NCBI GenBank assembly: GCA_002110485.1
Contig: MOWL01000026.1
Location: forward strand, 62,001 to 126,000
DNA from: Emergomyces orientalis
Taxonomy: Eukaryota > Ascomycota > Eurotiomycetes > Onygenales > Ajellomycetaceae
Reading direction: 5' to 3'
DNA length: 64,000 nucleotides
This document shows, piece after piece, positions 33,501-45,874 of this stretch (the first letter of the stretch is position 1; each line of letters begins with the position of its first letter). Both the position numbers and the translations under genes were made by a program. The notes below the pieces were generated by a model. It ran no database searches. It saw nothing but the letters and a program-made list of their open reading frames with translations, and was not told where the DNA came from.

Positions 33501-34443
33501 AAAAATGAAATCACTCGTTACATTTAATATATCCACATCTTTTGGAGCCAGCCCGTTGATTAGCTGTAGAAATTCGTCAGCGCAGGATTTTTTTATTCTT
33601 TCTATTAGGAATTTACCTGATCTGCTGTTATGTGTGTTGTTGCACTTGGATGGCAGGTTTCTCGTAGTTCCACGCCCTGGACCAAAGTCGATTGAGGTGA
33701 CGGCGGGAGAGAATGAGGGTATTAGACGAACTAGAGGGTTTATATTTTTGCTTAATAGTTCCTCTTGACATTAGCTGAAGAGGGATTTGGATTTCATTGG
33801 CGTAACTACCACTGATGTTTTAACGGTTTATGAGATTCTGGAATTGTATGCCACAATTCCTATACAGAGCCAAGCTAACAGGTCACAACTGTTCTTATTA
33901 TTAGTCTCCAGTAGAAGATCAACGCAGAAGCTACAACAATGTATGTATCATGTTGAAATCTTGAATTGTATTTTTAAGAGGGGTATCTTATGCATGCACC
34001 CCAGGGATATATTTGAAGCCACGGAGGGGAAAAAAAGAAATCTGGTTCCAATAATATAGAATAGCGTAGCTTTCTATGGGGTCTGAATTGCCATTGTTGA
34101 AAATCATCAACTGATATAAAGTGAAGGGCCAAAATTAACATTGGTAAGAAAAACAAAAAATATAAGTTTAAAAAAAATATGTATTAACCCAACGCGCGAA
34201 AGGTGAACCCAATTAAAGGAAGGAAAGGAAAACAGTAACCCCCAGATATGCCTATTTAAAAAATTTGCCGTTGAAGGACAAATGCTTTTGATACTTCCTG
34301 GGCCCCAGGTCTAAATGATGGACTAACAGCCCCGCGATTTATTCATAACATCGTAGCCTCGTGTTGAAAAGTCTATGTGTCATGCATGCATACCCCAGCA
34401 ATTGCGCAGTTGTATATGCACCGAAAATAGAAGAGAAAAAGGT
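33501..34443. other. intergenic stretch downstream of the SAHH gene
   Basis: No supported gene; the right part should contain the SAHH 3' UTR. Confidence 0.5.
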
Positions 34444-36135
<1,692 letters not shown>

Positions 36136-36481
36136 GATGGCAGTCTTTGCTTGCGGAAGGGGAAGCGGGGTAGTTGTCTGCAAAAGTCATCCGTCAGTTA
36201 GAAAGTCAATTGGCGAATATATATACCTCCAGTGAAAGGTAGACAGTAAATAGAAAACGTACTTGAAGGTATAATAAATAACAAATACGGTAGAAAGCGA
36301 AGGTATATCGAGGGGGGATGTTGGGGGAGTAGCGCAGAGATGAAGTTGAAGTTGATGTTTTTTTGGGTTTATTTGAGATATCCCACTTTTACCGCCAAGA
36401 GATCGGGCCGTTGTTGTTCCGACCGATACTACCTGCTCCCTGTTGCCAGAACAGCCCATTATTACATACAGACTACTAGTA
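36136..36481 (-). promoter_or_regulatory. 5' region of the SAHH gene
   Basis: The 346 bp between the SAHH ATG and the pogo insertion must hold most of the core promoter and 5' leader. Specific sites were not identified; the TA target dinucleotide is at 36480-36481. Confidence 0.5.
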
Positions 36482-36555
36482 ACGTAATCCACAAGTAAGC
36501 AAGACACACAACTAAGTGAGACACTTTCCAGCTGCCATATGATGAGAATTGCATT
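36482..36555 (+). repeat. left terminal inverted repeat of the pogo element
   Basis: Pairs with 38260-38333. Confidence 0.93.
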
Positions 36556-36563
36556 TTGTGATC

Positions 36564-38222
36564 ATGTCAATCACACAAAGTAATCAAGTTTTCAATCAAG
36601 AAGAAAGGCTTCTTTTAGTCATTCAGGCACTTAATAAGAATCAAATTTCAAGTGTACAAGCAGCAGCAAAGCTATACAATGTTCCTCATTCAATCCTTGG
36701 CCACTGGGTGAAGGGTCGTACAGCACGCGTCAATACTCCTTCAAAAAAACAAAAACTTACTCTTACTGAGGAAGAATGTCTTGTTCAATGAATTCTAGCC
36801 ATGGATGAGCAAGGACAGCCACCCCAGATTGAAACTGTATGAGAAATGTTCAATATTCTTCTTATCAACTGAGAATTAAACTCTTCATCAACTGTTGATC
36901 AGAATTGAGTACAAAACTTTGTCAAATATCATGAAGAACTAAAGACTAAGTTCTCACATAAATATAATCATCAATGAGTGCTATGTGAGGATTCTGAGGT
37001 TATTCATGGATGATTTAGACTTGTATGAAACAGCATTGAGAAGTATGGGATTCTGTCAGACAATATCTACAACTTTGATGAGACTGGATTTCAGATGAGT
37101 GTTATTGAAACTGCCAGAGTGGTCACTGGCTCTGAGGCAGCCAGAAATCCAAAACTCATACAGCCTGGAGACTGGGAATGGGTGACTGCTGTTGCTGGAG
37201 TCAATGCAACTGGTTGGGCATTGCGTACAATGATCATTCTTAAGGGAAAGGTGCATCAGTCTTGTTGGTACGAGACAGAAGGGCTGCCGGGTGATTGAGT
37301 GATTGGAGTTAGTGACAATGACTGAACAACTGACAAGCTGGGCTTGCATTGACTGAAAGAGATGTTCAACAAGAACACTCTACTCTGTATAAAGAACAAA
37401 TACTGACTCTTGATTCTAGATGACCATGGAAGTCATGTCTCAGCTGAATTTGATCAATTCTGCTCTGAGAACCAGATCATTACTCTATATATGTCATCAC
37501 ATTCATTTCACCTTCTTCAGTCATTGGATGTTGGCTGTTTCTCCCCCCTGAAAACTGCGTATGGATGACAGATGAAGAATCAGATGCAGCTTGAAATCAA
37601 TCACATTGATAAGAAGGAGTTTTTGACTCTATATTCTACAGCTCATATGCAGGCCCTGAATGAGAACAACATCAAGAGCAGCTTTAGAGCTGTTGAGTTG
37701 ATTCTGTACAATTCTGAGCAGGTCCTCTCACGCCTTAATACCCAGATGCATACACCCACCCCCCCTGGAACTTCTCATAGCTCCCAGGCCTCCTGGGCCA
37801 CAGTCACACCACACAATGTACGCCAATTGGACTGGCAGGCTGAGAAAGTTATGAAATATATCAAGCACTGTACACAGAGCCCACCCAGTCCAACCAATCA
37901 TGCCTTGAGTCAACTGGTCAAAGGCTGCCAGATGACCATGCATAGAATGGCTCTTTTAGAGCAGGAAGTCAAGGAACTAAGAGCTGCAAATGTGAAACAA
38001 AAGAGAAAGTGAGAAAGAGACCATACATATGTAGCTCAAGAGGGTGCTTTGAGGGTTGAAGAAGGCTTGGATTGCATACAAAGAGTCAATGAACAGGGAA
38101 GAGGTGTGGGTGAGGCTTCCTCCTCTCAATCATGAAAACAGGCAGCACCACAGTGTAGTGTATGTGGAATTATTGGACATACTGCCCGTGTATGTGAGAA
38201 GAGATTTACAAATAATTCTTAA
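36564..38222 (+). pseudogene. pogo/Fot1 transposase with about 14 TGA codons
   Basis: One frame of 553 codons from ATG 36564 to TAA 38220-38222. An N-terminal pogo-type helix-turn-helix (VQAAAKLYNVPHSILGHWVKG) and a CENP-B-like second domain precede the DDE/D catalytic core: NFDETGFQM (first Asp), LLILDDHGSH (second), and LQSLDVGCFSPLK (third). A C-terminal zinc knuckle, CSVCGIIGHTARVC, matches the usual Fot-type tail. About fourteen in-frame stops occur, all TGA, at positions that are Trp or Arg in the family (for example after CLVQ, QN, HG, GD and ND). No frameshift is visible, and several TGG codons remain. It is not translatable under the standard code. Confidence 0.9.
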
Positions 38223-38259
38223 TATAATTAATTAGTTTTTCTTCATCATTGGAGCTTTG

Positions 38260-38333
38260 AATGCAATTCTCATTGTACGGCAGCTGGAAAGTGTCTCACT
38301 TAGTTGTGTGTCTCGCTTACTTGTGGATTACGT
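38260..38333 (-). repeat. right terminal inverted repeat of the pogo element
   Basis: Reverse complement of 36482-36555 with about five differences. Confidence 0.93.
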
Positions 38334-38611
38334 TATGTACATTATAGTTAGGACTAATATAGAAATACTATATTATTATTATTCCCATATTGCTCATTTA
38401 TGCGCTATGGAAGCGTCAATCTATAGACCGTTCTCATGTCCAGGAGCGGTGGACAAAGGAGGGCATAAACCCCCCAAAAAAGGTGGTGGCTGTTTTAACT
38501 ACACCGAGAATGCCCCGCCAGAAAGATATGAAAATTTGGACTGGAGCTGGAGAAGAATACTGAAACCCTAACGCCACGAAAACACCACGGCTCTTCAAGC
38601 TAATAATATTA

Positions 38612-39889
38612 TCAGGATTGAGTACGAATCAATGAGACCAAGGACTCAGCTAGCAACACAGCAAATTCGCCATTGTTGATGTCTCTTTCATTCCTTGACA
38701 CTTTGATACCGCTTGATTCCAACCCCACCTCCAGCGCGGCCAAGAGAGCCTTATCCGCGCAAGGGTCATCGAAGGGGCCATGAGGAGTCGACAGTAGACT
38801 AAGGCCCCCAGCGGGTAGGATGACTTCGACCAGTTTTGGATTGACAACGTGGTTCCGAAGTTGTGTGGCGATAAATCCTCCAATGTGAGCGCATTCCGTT
38901 TCGCTAGTCCTAACCAAAGTGACAGTAGGATTATGCTCGTGGAGTTTGCGACTGAGGAACTTTTCGGGAACTGTGTTTCTTGGCCCAAAATTGATCATAT
39001 CGCAGGCGCCAACGCTGACAACCTGCGGGATTCCAGCCTCGGCAGCTGCCCGAAGCCGGTCACGACCAGCGGAAAGAATGCCGCCAAATAACTCATCTGC
39101 GATTTCTGTCGTAGTCGCATCGATAACAGCATCGATCTTCCCTTCTTTAATGAGCCGCTCCATGGCTCTGCCGCCGGCTCCGGTAGCATGGAAAACATAG
39201 ACTTCGTAGTTATATTTACTCTCTAGGTGAAGTCGAATTACATCAACACATGGGGTCGTAACTCCGAACATCGTCACGCCTATCCGTTTCTTCCTAGTTG
39301 AAACTGGTTTGTCCATATAGGCCCTGTGGGATGTGACCATGCCATCGATGGCCCCAGCAGCATTTGCTAGTATTTGATTCAATATCGAGTTGGTGCCTGC
39401 GATGTCAACGACACTGTACATCATCGTAATGTCAGTCTCCTCTATGAAGGGTTTCACGTCTCCACTCGCCATCGTTGAAACTATCACTTTAGGGAATCCA
39501 ACGGGTAAAGCATTCCGCATCGCACCAGAGGCAAGAGAAGTGCCGCAAGAACCGCCAATTGAGATGGCTCCGTGAATGATCCCCCGAGAATAAAGGTCTT
39601 GGATACAGGAACTGGCGCATTTTATCATGTATTGGATATACTCCGTTCTCGAAAGCGGTAGAATGTCTGTGCCTCCGCCTCCTGGTGGAGAAGTTGTGGC
39701 AGCATTAATAACGTCGGTATTTTTTACATCAATTGATTCATGCTGACACGGATTTCGTCCCACATCTATCAGCAATGTTTTGCATCGATTGCGTTCCAAT
39801 ATCTGGTCCCGAAGGAATAGCAGTTCATCGAGCTTCGAGTCATAGGTCCCAATAATCGCGATAGTAGTAAGGGCCTGGTGGTCTTCCAT
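38612..39889 (-). CDS. UPF0261 / Tm-1-like ATP-binding-domain protein
   Basis: A single exon of 425 residues. The start MEDHQALTTIAIIGTYDSKLDELLFLRDQ and the glycine motifs GAISIGGSCGTSLASGAMR and TSPPGGGGTDILPLS are diagnostic of the UPF0261 (Tm-1-like ATP-binding) family, and FHATGAGGRAMERLIKEG marks the second Rossmann-like half. In tomato Tm-1 this domain is fused to a TIM-barrel domain. Here the barrel is encoded by the divergent neighbour at 40598-41631, so the two proteins probably act together, perhaps sharing the 708-bp promoter region. The biochemical reaction in fungi is not established. No damage is seen. Confidence 0.88.
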   Translation of the reverse strand: MEDHQALTTIAIIGTYDSKLDELLFLRDQILERNRCKTLLIDVGRNPCQHESIDVKNTDVINAATTSPPGGGGTDILPLSRTEYIQYMIKCASSCIQDLYSRGIIHGAISIGGSCGTSLASGAMRNALPVGFPKVIVSTMASGDVKPFIEETDITMMYSVVDIAGTNSILNQILANAAGAIDGMVTSHRAYMDKPVSTRKKRIGVTMFGVTTPCVDVIRLHLESKYNYEVYVFHATGAGGRAMERLIKEGKIDAVIDATTTEIADELFGGILSAGRDRLRAAAEAGIPQVVSVGACDMINFGPRNTVPEKFLSRKLHEHNPTVTLVRTSETECAHIGGFIATQLRNHVVNPKLVEVILPAGGLSLLSTPHGPFDDPCADKALLAALEVGLESSGIKVSRNERDINNGEFAVLLAESLVSLIRTQS

Positions 39890-40597
39890 TTTCGCGAATT
39901 TTCACACCCGGCAAGCTAGCCCGGCGCTTCCAGTCAACTGCGAGGAGTGGCAGCAAGGAATTTTAAATTTTTAGCGGATGACCCCGCAGAATCGAAATCC
40001 GGAATTTAATCAATAGGCCCTTTGTTAAATCTAAGTTCATCATCAGTAAATATTACACCCTTATTTTTAGCTGTAAATGTCCTCACTGTAAGGTGTGCCC
40101 TAACCCTCAAAAGGAGAGCACTGGAATTGGGAGGGGGGGGGAAAACCCTGGCCTGGGTGTGATGTACACCGTGCAGTACACCTTGTGTATGAGTCAAGGA
40201 TAAGCACGAGTAAATCTATCTTATTCACATAACTAGAGTCTTTGTCTGAGTGTTAAAAAGTTCATGTCGTGAGCTGGCGTATAGGGTCAACGCTCCAGAT
40301 TTCAGTAGAGTTGAGGCGAGTTGGTTGATAGGAAGGACTGGACTTGCGGGGTTGAGGGGAACCACCTGCTTAATAATATTGTGCAACTGAGAGGTTGCTT
40401 TTCGCTTCAACAGTTTGCATATGTACTGACAATGCCATTACCCGCTGCAGTCTCCCTGGAAATTATCCAACCAGCTGATTGTCCACTGTTCTGTGTCTGT
40501 TTTGCTCTTTGATCGATTTGCCGAGGGGTGTTTGCTTTGTGTCAACATTTACAGGCACCCCAACTTTTGCAGAGGCGATCCCATCATAGAAAACGTT
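39890..40597. promoter_or_regulatory. bidirectional intergenic region of the Tm-1-like pair
   Basis: The 708 bp between the two divergent start codons must contain both promoters. A run of nine or more G lies near 40132-40140. No specific binding site was recognised. Confidence 0.5.
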
Positions 40598-41631
40598 ATG
40601 CCTCGTCCAACAACAAGAGCAGAGGTCCTTCAAAGACTAAGGGACACAATTTCTAAAAATGAAATAATTGTTGGCGCTGGAGCTGGTGAGTAACCCTAAC
40701 TGTGTATTTCTGCTTAAAAGAAACGCAATTTTGCGAATATATATACATATATTCAACGAAATCTAATGAGCCTTTAGGTATTGGGCTTTCCGCAAAAAGT
40801 GTCGAGAAAGGCGGTTGTGATCTTATTCTTGTGTATAATTCTGGCCGTTTTCGCATGGCCGGGCGTGGCTCATTAGCTGGAATGATGCCATATGGAGACG
40901 CGAACCAGATCGTTGTCGAAATGGTGAGTTGAAATAGAAACAGCAGTTTAAAACTATGGTAATTTCGAGCGCCAAATTTTATTTTATTTTATTTTTTGAA
41001 ACAGCAAGTTGATAAATGAATCCAGGCAAGTGAAGTCCTTCCGGTTGTGGAAAATACCCCCGTGCTAGCTGGAGTGTGCGGTACAGACCCGTTTAGGTCC
41101 ATTCCCCAGTTCCTTGCTCAGCTTAAAGATCTCGGATTCTGCGGAGTTCAAAATTTCCCAACGGTCGGGCTCATCGATGGCAAATTCCGTCAAAATCTTG
41201 AGGAGACCGGTATGGGGTACGACAAGGAAGTTGAGATGATTAAAATTGCACACGAGCTCGATTTGGTTACTACTCCATATGTGTTTACCCCAGAAGATGG
41301 AGAAAGTATGGCACGAGCAGGTGCGGATATTATTGTCTGCCATGTCGGGTTGACCACTTCTGGAGCCATTGGAGCTGCCACAGCATTATCCTTAGATGAA
41401 TCTGTGAATATCATCCAGAAGATTCGCGATGCTGCTGTTAAAATTAACCCAGACATTATTGTGCTCTGCCATGGTGGGCCCATCGCTGAACCGAAGGACG
41501 CCGAATATGTCCTGACACGCACGAAGGGTGTTCACGGTTTCTACGGTGCAAGCAGCATGGAACGTTTACCCGTTGAGATTGCGATTAAACAAAACGCAGA
41601 GTCGTTCAAGAAACTGAAAATATACAAATGA
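40598..41631 (+). CDS. TIM-barrel enzyme family protein, partner of the UPF0261 protein
   Basis: Exons 40598-40685, 40778-40923 and 41026-41631 give 279 residues in phase. The protein is the stand-alone form of the TIM-barrel domain that forms the C-terminal half of Tm-1-type proteins (phosphoenolpyruvate-mutase-like barrel). Seen motifs are [20 protein letters not shown] at the start, [44 protein letters not shown], and GAHVIVCHVG-like [17 protein letters not shown], then [10 protein letters not shown] and [12 protein letters not shown] near the end. It is arranged head-to-head with the UPF0261 gene. The reaction is unknown. Confidence 0.88.
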
Positions 41632-42220
41632 TTAGGAAGCGGTTTAAAAAAAAAAAGGGAAATCGCGAAACGGATATTTGGGGAATTATTTCGCATCATT
41701 CTGGACCTTTCCACACAAGCATCTGCCTACTTTGTTTCTCCTAGGTATTATCTCATTTATTCCTGTACATGGCCAGGAGAAAACTTAATCCAATTTTAAT
41801 CTGAAAACAGTGATTCAGTGAGTATTGCTCACTCGCTATGTCCACTGCTAAGTCTTGTGCCTTTCGGCTCTAATCATCATGGATGCGGATGGTGCATCGG
41901 GAAGTGTAGTTTATCCACAAGTTAAGCTGTCAATGGCAGGGCGCGGCAAACGTGCCGAGTAGAGCACGGAAGTCAGGGGTATAGTGTTTGCCACGAGGCT
42001 AACATGCTGCGATGAAACCTTGACCTGCTAGGCACCAGGATGTCATCAAAATTGAGGGAGTCATATTTTTGACTTCCTCATTAACCCCCTCCATAAAAAA
42101 GAGGTGCACATTCCGTATATGAGGGCAGCCAAGTGCCCTTCCATCTTAGACCTCATTTTTACAGTCGATATTTCACAGGCCTGAACGACGCAAAACATAA
42201 TAGTTATTTATCTTCCTACC
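41632..42220. other. intergenic stretch
   Basis: No gene recognised; holds the 3' region of the TIM-barrel gene and the 5' region of the next gene. Confidence 0.5.
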
Positions 42221-43018
42221 ATGGAACTCTCTTCTGAATTTCAATCCACGATCCTTGATGCAAAGCAACTGGCTGCGTACCCGCATCTCGAATCTCTCGT
42301 GTTCATGGTGAACGAAGCATTCCACATTCACCATCGCGAGCTATTCGCAACGCACGAAACGGGGAGGTTTGCAGATGTAGAAAAATTAGTCGAAGGCTTA
42401 GATGCCGTCGGAAGATGTTGCATCATCACACAATCACAGGAAAGCCAGGCCTCGAGGATAGTTGCCTGTAGCATGTTAAAGGCTTTTCACGAAGATGACC
42501 CTGTCTCCACTCCACCACCCAGGAAAGGAGATAGTACAGATATTTCCACACCTAATGGGTTGAACGGGACAAGAAAAAGCCCCGGGCCATCAGGTTCCGA
42601 ACCAGACTTGATATCTACCACCTCACATGCCAAAAGTGAGGAGGACTCCGGTACCGATATCATATCCGTATCCGACTGGGAACTCGGGGTTGTGGCCGTC
42701 CGCCCAGATCCCCAATTAAGAAAGCTTGGCCTCGCTGTCCGATGTGCCTCTTTGCTGGAACAGGATTTACTGGAGCGGCTAGCAAGGGCCGAGAAAGAGG
42801 ATAGTAATGGCACGATCACACTTGTGGGGCAACAGCAGCCGTTGACATTCTGGGTAAAAACGACGGAGGTAATAAATGGATCGTATTGGCAAAAGAGAGG
42901 ATATGAAACTGTTCGGAAGAAGACGCTTCCTAAAGGGTTCTGGGGGGCGTATCGAGAATTTGAGCTCGCTTGGATGAAGAAGTGTATTCCGCGTCGGGCC
43001 GTCTCTAGTTCCTCATGA
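42221..43018 (+). CDS. GNAT-like N-acetyltransferase-fold protein
   Basis: Single exon, 265 residues. The first 90 residues (LESLVFMVNEAFHIHHRE, RCCIITQSQESQ) and the last 100 (WELGVVAVRPDPQLRKLGLAVRCASLLEQDLL, WVKTTEVINGSYWQKRGYETVRKKTLPKGFWG) fit a GNAT fold. The V-V-A-V-x-P segment followed by R/K-L-G-L-A is where CoA binds, and YWQKRGYE is the usual C-terminal strand-turn. A 60-residue low-complexity Ser/Pro/Asp-rich insert lies between the halves. Substrate unknown; probably a fungus-specific family. Confidence 0.72.
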   Translation: MELSSEFQSTILDAKQLAAYPHLESLVFMVNEAFHIHHRELFATHETGRFADVEKLVEGLDAVGRCCIITQSQESQASRIVACSMLKAFHEDDPVSTPPPRKGDSTDISTPNGLNGTRKSPGPSGSEPDLISTTSHAKSEEDSGTDIISVSDWELGVVAVRPDPQLRKLGLAVRCASLLEQDLLERLARAEKEDSNGTITLVGQQQPLTFWVKTTEVINGSYWQKRGYETVRKKTLPKGFWGAYREFELAWMKKCIPRRAVSSSS

Positions 43019-43473
43019 TGGATTCGACTAAACCAGGAGCATTGTGCATATATTTATCAGATTTACGCAGTGCACCCCTATTTTGAAAGCATATAGAAGT
43101 TTGTGACAATTTTTCTAAATATAAATTATGTTACGAGGCACAATGGACGATCATTTTAAAAGACGTGATATATAAATAGGTGCGTATATCGGAAATAACT
43201 GATTCGAGAATGCAACGAATGCTACAAACTGGTTTGACATATGGAACGAACAGTCAGCTACTCTAATATAACACTGTAAACAATACCAGTGGGATAAAAC
43301 GGAGCCATTGCTGACTCCAATTCAACACCCCTATTTACTCCTCACATTCGCCAAGAACGAAATTTCAAAATATAACTGAAACCGAGGAACCTATATATAG
43401 CCACTAATTAGCCATCGAACCTAAACAACATCCATCTCTTGTCGCTGGTGTGATTATCTAGACAGATAGTGTA
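43019..43473. other. intergenic stretch
   Basis: Between converging genes; nothing recognised. Confidence 0.5.
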
Positions 43474-45874
43474 TCACATAGTCCCCAAGAGGCGGATGTC
43501 CCGTGAAGAGGCTCCGACGTAAACTTTGAAGTTTCCCTGTGGGAGTCACCCAACTCTGGGTCGCAATGTCCCAGTTTTCAAATCCTTTCGGCGGAGGAGG
43601 AAATTAACGTGAGAGCTAGCACCAGGTTTCAAAACAAACCTTCTGGAAACCGCGAAGTTGGCGGACTGGGGTTTCGGTGCAGATTCTGGCAGACCAATAT
43701 AGAGTTGAGCAACCTCCGCGCCAGCAAGTGCCATTATTTGTGATAATTGCTATGACAATGGCAACCTGATCATAGAGGGTGGAAAACCCACCAGGGGCCA
43801 AAGTCCCCACTCCTGGGCCCCTGCCAGTGTATGTTGCCGTGAGCTTGGAGTAGTGGAAGGTTGTGTACGCTACCATTCCAACCGAATTAATTGCACACCC
43901 ATTTTATTTTCCTAACAGTGGATAGTTGGACGACACTTACACAGCCCGAAACCGAATTCAAATCGAGGTTCGATCTTATTCTTATCGAAATGGCGATAGT
44001 CGATATAGAAGCCCTCACTAAAAGAGTCATCACCGCTAGCAATAGCAGTGCCATAATCCACTGGTGTTTTTCCGATTGTATATTGTAATTTGCCGCTTGG
44101 AGCTGTGTCGCTGTACAGGACGTCAACAAGCCCATTGCCGCTTTCCTGCCCCGGGAGCCCAGCCCAGACAACAGCGACTACATTCTTCAAATCGATAAAG
44201 GACTCGAGTAGTATTTGGCCAGTGCTATGGATGACGACAACCGTCTTGTTGTTCGCTTCAGTTACCGCTCTCACCCACTCATTGCCACTGTGCCATGCAT
44301 TCAAACTATTTTTGTCTCCAAAATTCCCCTCAAATGTGATGTATTCCTCGCCAGAATCGGCGTTGATGAATACGATTCCAGTGTCCGCGGCACTAGGAGT
44401 AATTAAATACTACACATTTGTTAGTGTGTGATTTCATTTTCAATATTCTGGAGGATAATAACTCACCGGAAACTCTGCAGTTCCAGATCCCCATCCCTGA
44501 AAGTATGTGGTTAGCAAATTCTTTGTGTAATCACAAGTTCAAATGTCAAACCTGATAAATCACCATAGCCAATGTTCCAATGTTACAAGCACGGTCGACG
44601 CAAGCATTTGGCCCGTTCCGGTTCGGGAACGCATCCGAGCCAATGATTGCTAGGCTGGCAGGCCTGTTCAACGGCAATGATTTATCGACGTTTTTCAAAA
44701 GCACAATACCATCACGGGCAATAGCTCTCGCAACAGATGCATGGTCACCTTGTAATGTACATCCTTTCCAGTTCCAGGCTGCCAGCTATTGAAACCCACT
44801 TCTGGATAATCAATATGCTGGCCGACGTAATATCAGGAGGCCAGGATTCTTCTGACCATATCATCTACCCGTTCTTGAGGTACAGAGCCACTACACCAAA
44901 TGTTAACACTGATATGTATATGTTTTCAGTTTCCAGGAGGTTTAATAAACTTACCCATTTACTGCTTTTAAAAGGTTTTGCCCCCAGAAAAATAACCGTC
45001 GCCCATACCATCACCCGGCATAGCCATGTCCAATCCAGCGTTTGCGCTTTTTTCGTTTGAGTGCTGAGCCCCCCAGTCACTTAAAATATAACCCTGGGAA
45101 AAGTCAGTTAATGTCACTATCTTTGTGGTGATAACCGATACACACCGGGAAATTCAGCTCGTCTTTCATCAAACCATTCATAATCACATCATTCTCGCAA
45201 GCATAGACACCATCCAGCTGGTTATATGCGCACATAACTGAAGCCACATTCGCCCTTACCGAGTCCGCAAAAGGCCAGAGGTAAAGTTCATGAATGGTCC
45301 GCTTATCGGCATTTGAGCTCATCAATTGCCTCCTATGCTCCTGTTCATTCAAGATATAGTGCTTTGCGCAAGCTTGAACTCCAGCCTCCTGTATTCCCGT
45401 CATGGTCTCCTGCATAGCGATTCCTGCTAAATATGGATCCGGGCCGAATCCTTCCCAGTTTCGTCCCGCAGCGGGTATTTTCCCAAGTACCCCAGCTGCT
45501 GGACCAAGCTGGACGTTCACGCCCAATGCCTTCGCCTCTTCGCCCATCGTCATACCTCGTTGTCTGATCAATTCAATGTCCCAGGTCGATGCGGCATGGA
45601 TACCTGCAGGGAAGGCCGTGACGCCGGTAACGAATCGAATACCAAGCGGCCCATCTTGAAGGCAAAGGGAACGAAACCCAATATTGGGAACCTCACCGGT
45701 ATTACCAACGCAGTTGCCTTTCTTCCATCCAGTTCCTGTGACGATTCCTACTTTTTGTTCGTTCGAAAGGCGCGCCAAAGCTTCTGAAGCGCTTGTGTAA
45801 GCAGCTGTCCAATTACCCTTCTGAGCAGAGACAGCAAAAGCAGAGAGGAATGACAAAGTCAGTCCCAAGTGCAT
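43474..45874 (-). pseudogene. secreted GH3 beta-glucosidase, broken
   Basis: The 5' part is intact: signal peptide (MHLGLTLSFLSAFAVSAQKG), NIGFRSLCLQDGPLG, AAGRNWEGFGPDPYLAG and CAKHYILNEQEHRR. An intron leads to [11 protein letters not shown], which holds the catalytic Asp nucleophile. After that the gene is damaged. A one-base loss in a T run near 44990 shifts the frame before the expected [11 protein letters not shown] segment. A TGA near 44855 replaces Trp in the ILAS-x-YYVGQ region. Another shift occurs near 44755, and more occur in the C-terminal fibronectin-like domain (43480-43740), whose last recognisable end is VYVGASSRDIRLLGTM. Family enzymes are about 800-860 residues and release glucose from beta-glucosides. 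Several independent breaks argue against sequencing error alone. Confidence 0.85.

Larger units (their letters stand above)
36482..38333 (+). mobile_element. Fot1/pogo-type DNA transposon
   Basis: 1,852 bp bounded by 74-bp terminal inverted repeats (36482-36555 and 38260-38333, starting ACGTAATCCACAAGTAAGC) with about five mismatches, and a TA on each side (36480-36481; 38334-38335). TA duplication, long inverted repeats and a DDD transposase identify the Tc1/mariner-pogo superfamily. Confidence 0.95.
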
